Source: JACVRW01 sp036519295
GTDB taxonomy: Bacteria; Actinomycetota; Thermoleophilia; Solirubrobacterales; Thermoleophilaceae
Direction: 5' to 3'
Length of the DNA: 57,119 bases
Assembly: GCA_036519295.1 (NCBI GenBank)
Contig: DATDLN010000172.1
Coordinates: forward strand, 1 to 57,119
Under the pieces are notes generated by a model, which made no database searches, was not told the DNA's origin, and was given only the letters and a program-made list of their open reading frames with translations. A program made the translations under genes and the position numbers. How positions within the stretch are numbered: the first letter of the stretch is position 1; every line of letters begins with the position of its first letter. This document shows positions 6,861-15,615 of this stretch, one piece after another.

Positions 6861-9364
6861 AGCAGCGCCGCGGCGAGCCGCCGCGCCTCGTCGGCGTCCT
6901 CCGCCGCCAGCGCTCGCTCGGCGGCCTCGGACGCGTCAACGAGCGTTACAGAGCGGAGCGCCGCCTTCACCTCCGGAACGAGGCGTGGGGACATGCTCAG
7001 CTCGCGCACGCCGAGCCCCGTGAGGAGAACCGCAGCCGACGGGTCGCCCGCGAGCTCGCCGCACACACCGACCCAGCGGCCGCTTGCTTCCGCCCCCCGG
7101 ACCGTCTCTCGCACGAGTCGCAACACCGACGGATGCGGCCCGGCCAGCAACGCTGCGACGCGTTCGTTGCCACGCTCGGCAGCCATCGTGTACTGAGTGA
7201 GATCGTTCGTGCCGATCGAGAAGAAGTCTACGTGTCGTCCCAGCGACCGGGACAGCAGCGCGGCGGCGGGGACCTCGACCATGATGCCGGTCTCGAGCGG
7301 CGCATCGATGCGGGTTTGCGCGCGCGCCTCGTCCAGGATCTCGAGCGCCGCTCGCAGCTCGGCGACCGTCGCGACCATCGGGAACATCACCTTCAGCGGA
7401 TGCTCGGCGGCGACCCGCAGGATCGCGCGGAGCTGGGTGGCGAGCAGCCCCGGCCGCTCCAGCGAGAGCCGGATGCCGCGGAGGCCGAGGAACGGGTTGT
7501 CCTCCGGCTCCATCGGCAGCGCGGGCAGCGGCTTGTCGGCGCCGACGTCGAGCGTCCGCACGATGAGCGGGCGGCCGCCGAGGGCGCGTGCGATCTCCGC
7601 CAGCCGCTCCGCTTGGTCATCCTCGGAGGGCAGCGTGGGATGCTCGAGAAACAGGAACTCCGTCCGCAACAGACCGACGCCCTCGGCGCCGAGCTCGACG
7701 GCCGTGGCGGCATCGCCCGGCTCGTCCAGGTTGGCGACGACCTCGATCCTGGTCCCGTCCCGGGTGAGAGCGGGCTCCAGCGCGCGTTCCAGGGTGGCGG
7801 CACGACGTGCGGCGGCGCGCTCCTCGCGCTGCTGCGCCGACCGCACGAGCTCCTCGCTGGGGGTGACGTGCACCGAGCCCTGGTCGCCGTCGAGCAGGAG
7901 CGGGGTCGCCGCCGGCACGGCGAGCACGGTCCGGCCGAGGCCGACCACGGCCGGAATCCCGAGGGCGCGCGCCAGGATCGCGGCATGTGCCGTGGGCGTT
8001 CCGCGCGCGGTGGCGATGCCCCGCACGAGGCTCGAGTCGAGCGCGGCCGCGTCGGCCGGGGTCAATTCCGCCGCGATCACGATGCCCTCCTCGGAGGGAC
8101 CGGAGGGCCGGCCGTCGCCAACGATCGCCGCCACCACTCGGCGGCCGACGTCCTCGACGTCGGCGGCCCGCTCGCGGAGAAGGGGCTCCTCGAGCGCGCG
8201 GTAGGTCGAGGCGGCGTCCTCCGTGGCGTCGAGCCATGCCCGCTCCGCCGGCACCCCGCGCCCGATCGCGGCCAGCGCGGGCTCGAGCAGGGCTGCGTCG
8301 TCGAGCAGCGCGAGGTGGGCGGAGAAGATCGCGGCCTCGGCGGCCGCCCCGCGAGCGACCAGGCTCTCGCGGTCGTGCTCGATCGCCGCACGGGCCCCCG
8401 CACGGCCGCGCTCGAGGCGATCGCTCTCGGCCTCTACGCCTTCCGATTCGCGCTCGGGCGGCGCTTCCATGCCGGATTCGAGATGTCGCGCGGGCGCCAC
8501 GACCACCCCGGCGGAGGCGGCGATGCCGGTGAGGACGGTGCCCGGCCCGGGGGGCGCGGCGGCCTCCTCGGCGGCCGGAGCCGAAGCGGGTGGGGCGGCC
8601 GGTGGAGGCGGGGCGGCCCGGGGAGCCGGGGTGGGCTGGGATCCTGACGCGAGCCCCTCGCCAAATCCCTCCTTCGCGAGGGCCTCGAGTGCGGCCAGAG
8701 CCTCGCCGGCCTGGGGGCCCGAGGCGCTGGCCACGAGCTCGTCGCCGAGCCGGGCCCCGAGCGTCATCAACCCGGTGAGGCTGCGCGCGCTGACCTGCCC
8801 GGGGCGGCCTGCCTTGCCCAGCCGCAGGTCGGCATCGAAGCGGGAGGCGAGCTCGACCACCAGCGCGGCCGGACGGGCGTGCAGGCCGATCTCGTTCGCG
8901 ACGGGTATCCGAGCCTCGGCCTCGGCAGCGGGGCCCGCCGCGGGCCCCTCGCCCGCGGGCGCCTCCTCGCCCCCAAGCTGCGAGACCTTCATGGCGAGCG
9001 CGCCCCGCGCCTCCGCCGCCACCTCCTCCAGCGACGCTCCGCCTCGGGCGACGGCCGCCGCGGCCACGGCGCCCTCCACGAGCGGGGCCTCGCTCAGCAG
9101 CACGCGGTCGCCGCTCCCGAGGAGCTCGGTCGCCATCTCGGCGCTCATGAGCGCGCTGCCGAGGTCCATGAGCACGAGCACCCCGTCGGGCGACATGGCC
9201 CTCTCGATCGCCGCCTGCACTCGGGCGGCGTCGGTGCCGACGGTCCCGTCGTCGAGGCCGCCGGCCGGCTCGATGCGAACCTCGCCGCCGCCCATCTCCC
9301 TCGCGAGCTCGACCACCCCGGCGGCGAGCTCGGCGCTGTGGGAGACGATGACGAGCCCGACCAC
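6857..9364 (-). CDS. dhaM: DhaM EIIA - HPr - Enzyme I fusion of the dihydroxyacetone phosphotransferase system
   Basis: An 835-residue multidomain phosphocarrier. Residues 1-130 are the EIIA-mannose-type DhaM domain (GLVIVSHS, phospho-His9; LMDLGSALMSAEMA). Residues 152-235 are HPr (GLHARPA, His162; ARSLTG). A Pro/Ala-rich linker follows, then a full-length Enzyme I from about 275 to the end, with phospho-His460 in GTPTAHAAI and C-terminal PEP-binding motifs GADKPL, GTNDLTQY and GVCGE. It should take phosphate from PEP and pass it internally to DhaL-ADP for dihydroxyacetone phosphorylation by DhaK. GTG at 9364, 11 bases after glpC, matches the DhaM N-terminus. E. coli DhaM carries only a truncated EI, so this form is more complete. 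Confidence 0.93.
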   Translation of the reverse strand: MVGLVIVSHSAELAAGVVELAREMGGGEVRIEPAGGLDDGTVGTDAARVQAAIERAMSPDGVLVLMDLGSALMSAEMATELLGSGDRVLLSEAPLVEGAVAAAAVARGGASLEEVAAEARGALAMKVSQLGGEEAPAGEGPAAGPAAEAEARIPVANEIGLHARPAALVVELASRFDADLRLGKAGRPGQVSARSLTGLMTLGARLGDELVASASGPQAGEALAALEALAKEGFGEGLASGSQPTPAPRAAPPPPAAPPASAPAAEEAAAPPGPGTVLTGIAASAGVVVAPARHLESGMEAPPERESEGVEAESDRLERGRAGARAAIEHDRESLVARGAAAEAAIFSAHLALLDDAALLEPALAAIGRGVPAERAWLDATEDAASTYRALEEPLLRERAADVEDVGRRVVAAIVGDGRPSGPSEEGIVIAAELTPADAAALDSSLVRGIATARGTPTAHAAILARALGIPAVVGLGRTVLAVPAATPLLLDGDQGSVHVTPSEELVRSAQQREERAAARRAATLERALEPALTRDGTRIEVVANLDEPGDAATAVELGAEGVGLLRTEFLFLEHPTLPSEDDQAERLAEIARALGGRPLIVRTLDVGADKPLPALPMEPEDNPFLGLRGIRLSLERPGLLATQLRAILRVAAEHPLKVMFPMVATVAELRAALEILDEARAQTRIDAPLETGIMVEVPAAALLSRSLGRHVDFFSIGTNDLTQYTMAAERGNERVAALLAGPHPSVLRLVRETVRGAEASGRWVGVCGELAGDPSAAVLLTGLGVRELSMSPRLVPEVKAALRSVTLVDASEAAERALAAEDADEARRLAAALL

Positions 9365-9375
9365 CGGTCGCTCGT

Positions 9376-10596
9376 CTACAGGCGGTACGCGCGGTGCAGC
9401 AACTCGATCGGATGCGCCGAGGGCTTGTGCGTGGCGTGCTCGATCTGCCAGCGGCAGGTCTCGCTGTCGCACGCCACCAGCCCGGCCTGCGAAGTGCGGA
9501 TCTGGTCGAAAAGGTCGGCGCCCGCCGCCATCGCGACGTCGTACTTCTCGCGCTTGAGCCCGTAGGTGCCGGCGATCCCGCAGCAGCGCGCGTCGAGCTC
9601 GCGCACCTCGAGGCCGGGCACGAGCGCCAGCAGCTCGAGCGCCGGCTTGCCGATCCAGTGGCCCTGCTGCTGGCAGGGGGCGTGGTAGGCGACGACCTTC
9701 TCGACGGGCTGGAGGTCGGTCTTCAACTCGCCGCGGTCGTGCAGCTCGAGGAGCAGCTCGCACACGTCATAGGTGCGCTCGCTCACCAGCTTGAGATCGG
9801 GATCGTCCAGGAGGCCGAGGATCTCACGCGACTCGCGCTTCAGCATCAGCGTGCAGCTCGTCGCGTTCCCGACGATCAGCGCGCCGTCGCGGGCGTGGGG
9901 GGCGAGGGCCCGGGCCAGCCGGAGAACGTACTTGCGGGCGTCGTCGAAGAGCCCGTTGGACTGAAGCGGGAGGCCGCAGCAGCCCTGCTTCGGGATGTCG
10001 ACCTGGTAGCCGTTGTGCTCGAGCACGGCGACGGTCTTCTCGCCCACGTCCGGCTCGTAGTACTCCGTGCCGCAGCCGTGGAAGTAGACGACCCGTCGTC
10101 CCGAGGCGGGGCTGGAGTGGTGGCGCGCCCAGGAGCGAAACGTCCGGCCGGCGAAGCGGGGCACCGGCGCGTCGCGATGTACGCCGAGCACGCGCTCGCC
10201 CGCAACTCGAACCGGGCGCGACCGCAGTGACGCGTTGGCCAGCCGCGCGACCGGTGTGCCGAGGCGGCCGAGTACCGTGGGCCGGGCGATGAGGCGGTCC
10301 CGCAGGGGCACGCCCTTCTGCTGCTTCAGCTTGTGGCGCGCCTGCGCGTTTATCTCGGCGATCTTTACCCCCTGGGGGCACACCTGTGTGCAGATCCCGC
10401 ATCCGGAGCAGTAGTCCACCGACCACTCGACCGACGGCTCGTCGTCCACCCGGTAGCGCTCCGCCTGGGGCCCGGCGTACTTGGGGCCCGGGAAGAGGGG
10501 GGTCACGTTGGAGACGGGACAGGCGGTCTCGCAGATGGTGCACTTCACGCAGTGGTCGAGCGACCCTCGCAGCAGCTCGTGCAGTACCTCGGTCAT
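9376..10596 (-). CDS. glpC: Anaerobic-type glycerol-3-phosphate dehydrogenase, iron-sulfur subunit C
   Basis: A 406-residue protein with two 4Fe-4S motifs near the N-terminus (Cys16, 19, 22, 26 and Cys63, 66, 69, 73) and two cysteine-rich CCG domains (GCGTEYYEPDVG...GCCG and HAPCQQQG...CCGIAG). In E. coli GlpC anchors GlpAB to the membrane and passes electrons to the quinone pool. Its ATG overlaps the glpB stop (ATGA). All expected cysteines are intact. Presence of the GlpABC type does not prove anaerobic growth. Confidence 0.93.
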   Translation of the reverse strand: MTEVLHELLRGSLDHCVKCTICETACPVSNVTPLFPGPKYAGPQAERYRVDDEPSVEWSVDYCSGCGICTQVCPQGVKIAEINAQARHKLKQQKGVPLRDRLIARPTVLGRLGTPVARLANASLRSRPVRVAGERVLGVHRDAPVPRFAGRTFRSWARHHSSPASGRRVVYFHGCGTEYYEPDVGEKTVAVLEHNGYQVDIPKQGCCGLPLQSNGLFDDARKYVLRLARALAPHARDGALIVGNATSCTLMLKRESREILGLLDDPDLKLVSERTYDVCELLLELHDRGELKTDLQPVEKVVAYHAPCQQQGHWIGKPALELLALVPGLEVRELDARCCGIAGTYGLKREKYDVAMAAGADLFDQIRTSQAGLVACDSETCRWQIEHATHKPSAHPIELLHRAYRL

Positions 10597-11858
10597 GCCG
10601 CCGCCGCGACTCCATCGGACGCGAGCACTAGCTCGGCCGCCCGGTAACCGCTTGTGAGCGAGATCCCCTCACCGGAGCCCTCCCGCCATGGCTCGGCGCC
10701 CGGCAGGGCAGCGCCGGCGACGAGCACGTTTTCGGTTCCCTCAGCGCGCAGGTTCGCCTCCACGGCGACGCCCACAGGGGCCATCGGCTGCTCATCGAAG
10801 TACTCCGGCCGAAAGCGCGGGCTCCCCGGAGGCGGTACGCCGCGCAGTGGGAGGTCGAGCATCGTTTCACGGACCATCCAGTCCGAACCGAGCGCCAGGC
10901 CGCCGGAGGCGAAACCACCGGTTGCGAGCACCACCGAGCGAGCTCCGAAGATCGTCTCACGTCCCGCCGTGTCCACCCGCAGCGCGGTCACGCGCGCGCC
11001 CTCGCGCTCGGCTCCCACCACCCGCGCGCCCATCACGAGCCGCCCTCCGGCGGCTCGAAGCGCGGCCCGCAGGGCCTCGAACATGCGCATCCCGGGAACC
11101 GAGGGCGGCAGCGTGGGGATCTCGAAGACCGGGCGCCCGAGCCGCTCCTGCAGATCGCTCCAGGCGCCGTGCGGATCGCGAAGGCCGAGCACTGCGGGCA
11201 GCCCCACACGCTCGTCTCCCTGGACCAGCGGCCCCAGGCGAGCTGCGAGGTCGCGGCGAAACGCGGGATCGTCGAAGCGCCGTCCGAGCCCGAGCGCATT
11301 GACCTCGGGACGATCGATCTCGAACTTCACCTCGAGGGCGCGGGACTCGATGCCCAACCGCGTGATGTTTCCGGCGCAGAGGGAGGCGTGGAACTCCCGC
11401 AGCACGCGCGTGCCCACGATACATACGGGCCGCTCCGCGCCGAGGTCCCCGCCCGCCATCGTCTCGGGGACGAGCGCCGACGGGCGGGCCGCGCCGACCG
11501 CCGAGGGCAGCAGGTGGTTGCGCTCGAGGCTCCCGACGTAGCGATAGCCGGGCTGGGGGCCGCGCTCAACCCGCGTAGCGAACCAGTCGACGGCCGGGCC
11601 GACCGCGTCGACGCCGAGCAGCGCGTACGGATGGTCGGGGCGCGCCCCGACGAACGCAGGCAGCGCCGAGGCCGGGGACTCGACCCGGTCGGGGTCGTAG
11701 CCCAGAACATCGACGGTCCCCGCCGCGAGATGGGTCGAGCCGACCCCCTTCGCGAGCACGCACACGCGCGCGCCGCTCTCGGCCAGCCTCGCGCCCGCGG
11801 TGAGGCCGGCCACGCCGGCTCCGACGACCAGCACGTCGTAGTGGAGCGACGGCCTCAT
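10593..11858 (-). CDS. glpB: Anaerobic-type glycerol-3-phosphate dehydrogenase subunit B
   Basis: A 421-residue FAD-binding subunit. DVLVVGAGVAGLTAGARLAESG (about residues 8-29) is the dinucleotide-binding fold, and VLATGGFASGGL with the C-terminal AEG...VLVAGAALPG completes the flavin site. E. coli GlpB is about the same length (419). The start forms a 1-base overlap with the glpA stop (TAATG) and the stop overlaps glpC, so expression of A, B and C is tightly coupled. It works with GlpA to oxidise glycerol 3-phosphate to DHAP. Confidence 0.92.
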   Translation of the reverse strand: MRPSLHYDVLVVGAGVAGLTAGARLAESGARVCVLAKGVGSTHLAAGTVDVLGYDPDRVESPASALPAFVGARPDHPYALLGVDAVGPAVDWFATRVERGPQPGYRYVGSLERNHLLPSAVGAARPSALVPETMAGGDLGAERPVCIVGTRVLREFHASLCAGNITRLGIESRALEVKFEIDRPEVNALGLGRRFDDPAFRRDLAARLGPLVQGDERVGLPAVLGLRDPHGAWSDLQERLGRPVFEIPTLPPSVPGMRMFEALRAALRAAGGRLVMGARVVGAEREGARVTALRVDTAGRETIFGARSVVLATGGFASGGLALGSDWMVRETMLDLPLRGVPPPGSPRFRPEYFDEQPMAPVGVAVEANLRAEGTENVLVAGAALPGAEPWREGSGEGISLTSGYRAAELVLASDGVAAAA

Positions 11859-13414
11859 TACCCCAGATGCCCCACGTCGAGCACGCCCTGGAAGATCCAG
11901 TCGTCGAGCCGGGCCTGTCGCAGCTGGTCGCCATAGAGGATCGGCCACACACCCTTCCAGCGTTCCTGCAGGAAGCTGAGCAGCGCCTGGTTCGCCTGCT
12001 CGGCCGTCAGCCCGTCGATGCCGTGCATGATTCCGGTGGCCCGGTAGATGCAGAAGCCGCCCTGGCACGGCCCCATGCCGAGGCGGAGCACCCGGCGGAA
12101 GTCGCCGAGGTTGTCGGTGCCGCGCATGCGCATGGACTCCTCGAGCTTGGTTCGGGTGATGAGCTCGCACTCGCACACGAGCTGCTCGTCGCGCAGGTTG
12201 CCCTCGCGCCGGGCGAGCCGCTCGCCGAGCTGGTAGTGCTCGCCCTCCTCTGAGCCCGGAAGCCGCTCGGTCATGGTGGTGCACGGCCGGTTCTCGCCGA
12301 GCTGGCGGCACACGGCGTCGACCGTCTCCTCCGCCATCAGGCGGAAGGTCGTGAGCTTGCCGCCGGTGATCGTGACGAAGCCGCCCACGCCGTCGCGCTC
12401 GGCGTGGTCGAGGAGGGTGTGCGCTCGGGTGACGTCGCGCGTGGATGCCACGTCGTCCTTAGCGTCCTGGAACAGCGGGCGCACGCCCGTCCACACACGC
12501 AGGGCGCGCGCCTGGCGAAACCCCGGCACGAGGCGCTCGCCGTCCTCGAGCATGGCGTCGACCTCTTCCTCGGCGACCGTGTGGTCGTCCGGATCGTCTG
12601 TGTGCACGTCGGTCGTGCCCATGACGCTGACCGTGCGGATCGGGACGAGGATGTCGCCGTCCGTCGGCATCTGGCAGCGGTTCACCACCGTGTCCACCAG
12701 CCGGTGGTTCATCGCGATCATGATGCCCCGGCCCGGGAGCACGCGGACGCCCTCGATGTCGGCCATGTCGGCGACCTTGCCCGCCCAGGCGCCGGTGGCG
12801 TTCACGGTCACGCGCGCCTCCACGTCGAGCTCCTCGTCCGTTCGCACGTCGCGCAGGCGGGCGCCCGTGACCTGGTCGCCGCTCCGGTGGACGTCCACCG
12901 CGGCGTGGTAGGGGAGAATCCGCGCCCCACCGCGCTCGTTCGCCCCGCGCGCGAGGGCCCAGACCGTCTTCCAGGCGTCGATGTTCGCGTCGGGCACGCG
13001 GAAGGCGCGGGAGATGCCGGGGTGAAGGCGCGGCTCGTCGCGCAGCACCTCGGCCGGTTCGACCTCCTCGCAGTCCACACCGGTGGCGCGGCAGCCCTCC
13101 GCGAATCGGTCGGCGTAGGCGGGATCGTCGGAAGGGGTGGTGACGAACAGCCCGCCGGTGTCCTCGATGCAGTCCGCGGCGATCTCCCGCAGGATGCGGT
13201 TCTCCCCAATGCACTCCTGGGCCGCGAGCGGATCCTTGACGACGTAGCGCCCCCCCGAGTGCAGCAGGCCGTGGAAACGCCCGCTCGTGCCCTCGCAGAG
13301 GTCCGCGCGATCGGCGAGCACGACGTGGAAGCCCCGCAGCGCCGCGTCCCAGGCCACCCCGGCACCCGTGGCGCCGCCGCCGATCACGAATACGTCGGTG
13401 GAGAGCGTGGCCAT
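11858..13414 (-). CDS. glpA: Anaerobic-type glycerol-3-phosphate dehydrogenase subunit A
   Basis: A 518-residue flavoprotein, catalytic subunit for glycerol 3-phosphate to DHAP. FAD-binding GGGATGAG lies near residue 12, and the DAO-family signatures GRFHGLLHSGGRY and ITGGKLTTFRLMAE are present. The C-terminal BFD-like iron-sulfur region has CEC (about 414-416) and GPCQGGFC (about 455), as in E. coli GlpA and not in the shorter aerobic GlpD. The fusion with the Cys-rich end and the neighbours glpB and glpC settle the type. The gene starts 61 bp after glpK, with a strong hairpin in that gap. Confidence 0.93.
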   Translation of the reverse strand: MATLSTDVFVIGGGATGAGVAWDAALRGFHVVLADRADLCEGTSGRFHGLLHSGGRYVVKDPLAAQECIGENRILREIAADCIEDTGGLFVTTPSDDPAYADRFAEGCRATGVDCEEVEPAEVLRDEPRLHPGISRAFRVPDANIDAWKTVWALARGANERGGARILPYHAAVDVHRSGDQVTGARLRDVRTDEELDVEARVTVNATGAWAGKVADMADIEGVRVLPGRGIMIAMNHRLVDTVVNRCQMPTDGDILVPIRTVSVMGTTDVHTDDPDDHTVAEEEVDAMLEDGERLVPGFRQARALRVWTGVRPLFQDAKDDVASTRDVTRAHTLLDHAERDGVGGFVTITGGKLTTFRLMAEETVDAVCRQLGENRPCTTMTERLPGSEEGEHYQLGERLARREGNLRDEQLVCECELITRTKLEESMRMRGTDNLGDFRRVLRLGMGPCQGGFCIYRATGIMHGIDGLTAEQANQALLSFLQERWKGVWPILYGDQLRQARLDDWIFQGVLDVGHLG

Positions 13415-13438
13415 GCGCTCAGCCTACTCCGCGCCGCA

Positions 13439-13464
13439 GGCCCGGCGGCACGAGCCGCCGGGCC
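13439..13464. other. 11-bp perfect hairpin between glpK and glpA
   Basis: GGCCCGGCGGC (13439-13449), loop ACGA, GCCGCCGGGCC (13454-13464), directly after the glpK stop and before glpA. There is no uridine tract, so it may slow decay or partly terminate, giving different levels of the upstream and downstream halves of the operon. A related hairpin with the same GGC-ACGA-GCC tip lies upstream of glpF (17716-17744). Confidence 0.55.
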
Positions 13465-13475
13465 CATGGTCACCC

Positions 13476-14975
13476 TTAATCCAACCAGTCGAAGGTCCGC
13501 TCAACCGCCTTCTTCCAGTAGCGGTAGGCCTCGTCGCGGGCGGCGGCGTCCATCTGGGGCTCCCAGCGCTTGTCCTCGACCCAGTTCTCGCGCAGGTCCT
13601 CGACCTCGGCCCAGAAGCCGGTCGCCAGGCCGGCCGCGTATGCGGCGCCGAGTGAGGTGGTCTCGGCGACCTTCGGACGGATGACGGGCACGCCCAGGAT
13701 GTCGGCTTGGAACTGCATGAGCGTCTCGTTGACGACCATGCCGCCGTCCACCTTCAGCGACTCGAGGTCCACGCCCGAGTCGGCGTTCATCGCGTCGGCG
13801 ACCTCCCGGCTCTGGAACGCGGTGGACTCCAGCGCGGCCCGGGCGATGTGCCCGTTATTGACGAAGCGGGTCAGGCCGGCGACCACGCCGCGCGCGTTCG
13901 CCTTCCAGTACGGCGCGAAGAGCCCCGAGAACGCGGGCACGATGTAGGTGCCGCCGTTGTCCTCGACGGTCTTGGCCAGGTCCTCCACCTCACCCGAGGA
14001 GCGGATCATCTTGAGGTTGTCGCGCAGCCACTGGACGAGGGCGCCGGTGATCGCGATCGAGCCCTCGAGGCAATACACGGCAGCGTCGTCGCCGATCTTG
14101 TAGCCGACGGTGGTGATCAGGCCGTTCTTGGACTGCACCGCCTCGTTGCCGGTGTTCAGCAGCAGGAAGTTGCCGGTGCCGTAGGTGTTCTTCGCTTCGC
14201 CAACGGAGAAGCAGGTCTGACCAAACGTGGCGGCCTGCTGGTCGCCGAGGTCGCCCGCCACCTGAATGCCGGCAAAGGAACCCTCCTTGACCTCTCCGTA
14301 GGTCGCGCTCGAGGGCCTGATCTCCGGGAGCATCGCCCGCGGTACCCCGATCGTGTCGAGCAGCTCGTCGTCCCAGTCGAGCGTCTCGAGGTTCATCAGC
14401 ATGGTCCGGCTGGCATTGCTCGGGTCCGTGATGTGCAGGCCGCCGTCGGTGCCGCCGGTGAGGTTCCAGATGCACCAGGTGTCCATGTTGCCGAAGAGCA
14501 GGTCACCGGCTTCCGCCCGCTCCCGTGTCCCGTCGACGTTCTCGAGGATCCAGCGCACCTTCGGTCCCGAGAAGTAGGTGGCGATGGGCAGACCGTTCTT
14601 GAGGCGGAAGCGATCCTGGCCGCCGTCCTGTGAGAGCTCGTCGCAGATCTTGTCGGTGCGCGTGTCCTGCCAGACGATCGCGTTGAAGACGGGCTCGCCC
14701 GTGTTGCGGTCCCAGACGACAGTGGTCTCGCGCTGGTTCGTGATGCCGATCGCCGCGATGTCGCCGGCGTTGCCGCCGACCTTCTCGAGCGCCCCGTCCA
14801 TCACCTGTCGGCAGCGCTGCCAGACCTCGTTCGGATCGTGCTCGACCCAGCCGGGCTTCGGGTAGATCTGCTCGTGCTCGAGCTGCTCGACCGCGGCCAC
14901 CTGTCCGCCGTGGTCGAAGATCATGCAGCGCGAGCTGGTGGTTCCCTGATCAAGCGCTGCGGCGTATTCCGCCAT
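13476..14975 (-). CDS. glpK: Glycerol kinase
   Basis: A 499-residue FGGY-family kinase, the same length as characterised glycerol kinases. It phosphorylates glycerol with ATP to glycerol 3-phosphate. DQGTTSSR (residues 9-16) is the ATP-phosphate loop; GITNQRETTVVWD, NAIVWQDTRT and GNMDTWCIWNLTGG are GlpK-specific blocks that contact glycerol, and GALVQWLRDNL and KVDGGMVVN mark the C-terminal half. The gene lies 12 bp after dhaL and feeds GlpABC downstream. No regulatory oddity is visible in the protein. Confidence 0.96.
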   Translation of the reverse strand: MAEYAAALDQGTTSSRCMIFDHGGQVAAVEQLEHEQIYPKPGWVEHDPNEVWQRCRQVMDGALEKVGGNAGDIAAIGITNQRETTVVWDRNTGEPVFNAIVWQDTRTDKICDELSQDGGQDRFRLKNGLPIATYFSGPKVRWILENVDGTRERAEAGDLLFGNMDTWCIWNLTGGTDGGLHITDPSNASRTMLMNLETLDWDDELLDTIGVPRAMLPEIRPSSATYGEVKEGSFAGIQVAGDLGDQQAATFGQTCFSVGEAKNTYGTGNFLLLNTGNEAVQSKNGLITTVGYKIGDDAAVYCLEGSIAITGALVQWLRDNLKMIRSSGEVEDLAKTVEDNGGTYIVPAFSGLFAPYWKANARGVVAGLTRFVNNGHIARAALESTAFQSREVADAMNADSGVDLESLKVDGGMVVNETLMQFQADILGVPVIRPKVAETTSLGAAYAAGLATGFWAEVEDLRENWVEDKRWEPQMDAAARDEAYRYWKKAVERTFDWLD

Positions 14976-14987
14976 CCCTCTCTCCTT

Positions 14988-15608
14988 TCAGCCTGCCAGC
15001 GCCTCGGCGGCGCTCCTGTAGAGGTAGTAGGTGGAGGTGGCGCCCGGGTCCTGATGGTCCTTGCTGCGCTCCCCCAGGTAACTCGCGCGCCCCTTCCGCG
15101 CCACCAGGGGAATAGTCGCCAGCATCCCCTGCTCGGCGCCCTCCACGGCGCCGCGCAGTGCGCCGTCGAGGTCCGTCGCCTGCTCCATCGCCTCCACCGC
15201 CGGGACGATCGCATCGACCATCGTCTTGTCCCCCGGCTCTGCTTTCCCACGCATCTGAACGCCCTCGAGCCCCTTGCGCCAGGCCCCTATGTAGCCGGCC
15301 AGGTCCACCTCCTCCTGGCCCGCCAGCGCACCACCCATCTGCAGGAAGAGAGTTCCGTACAGCGGACCGGCCGCTCCGCCGACACTCGAGACGAGCGCCA
15401 TCGCGACCGTCTTGAGCACGGCGCCCGCGTCGGCCTGCTCGGCGCCGTCGAGCCGCTCGAGCGCCTTGCGCATTCCCCGATCCATGTTCGTCCCGTGATC
15501 CCCGTCGCCGATCGCGGTGTCGAGGCGCACGAGCTCCTGGCGGTGCTCCTCCATCTCCCCGGCGAAGCCCCTCATCCAGTCGAGGACGGTGTCCCGGTTG
15601 ACCGGCAC
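14988..15608 (-). CDS. dhaL: Dihydroxyacetone kinase, ADP-binding subunit DhaL
   Basis: A 206-residue all-helical subunit that holds ADP/ATP as a bound cofactor and transfers phosphate from phospho-DhaM to dihydroxyacetone on DhaK. The nucleotide and magnesium motif DTAIGDGDHGTNM is at about residues 30-42, with GGAAGPLYG, GDKTMVD and KGRASYLGERS following. The last includes the Asp/Arg region of the nucleotide cap. The length equals E. coli DhaL. It starts 7 bp after dhaK, and its partner DhaM is encoded five genes further down the same strand. Confidence 0.95.
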   Translation of the reverse strand: MPVNRDTVLDWMRGFAGEMEEHRQELVRLDTAIGDGDHGTNMDRGMRKALERLDGAEQADAGAVLKTVAMALVSSVGGAAGPLYGTLFLQMGGALAGQEEVDLAGYIGAWRKGLEGVQMRGKAEPGDKTMVDAIVPAVEAMEQATDLDGALRGAVEGAEQGMLATIPLVARKGRASYLGERSKDHQDPGATSTYYLYRSAAEALAG

Positions 15609-15615
15609 GGCTTGG

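Noticed and set aside
9365..9763. N-terminal extension of the DhaM fusion
   Set aside because: It lies inside glpC in another frame and reads as Arg/Ala-rich shadow; the DhaM fold begins at 9364.
11858..13414. Aerobic GlpD instead of GlpA
   Set aside because: The C-terminal CEC/CQGGFC region and the coupled glpB and glpC identify the anaerobic-type GlpA.
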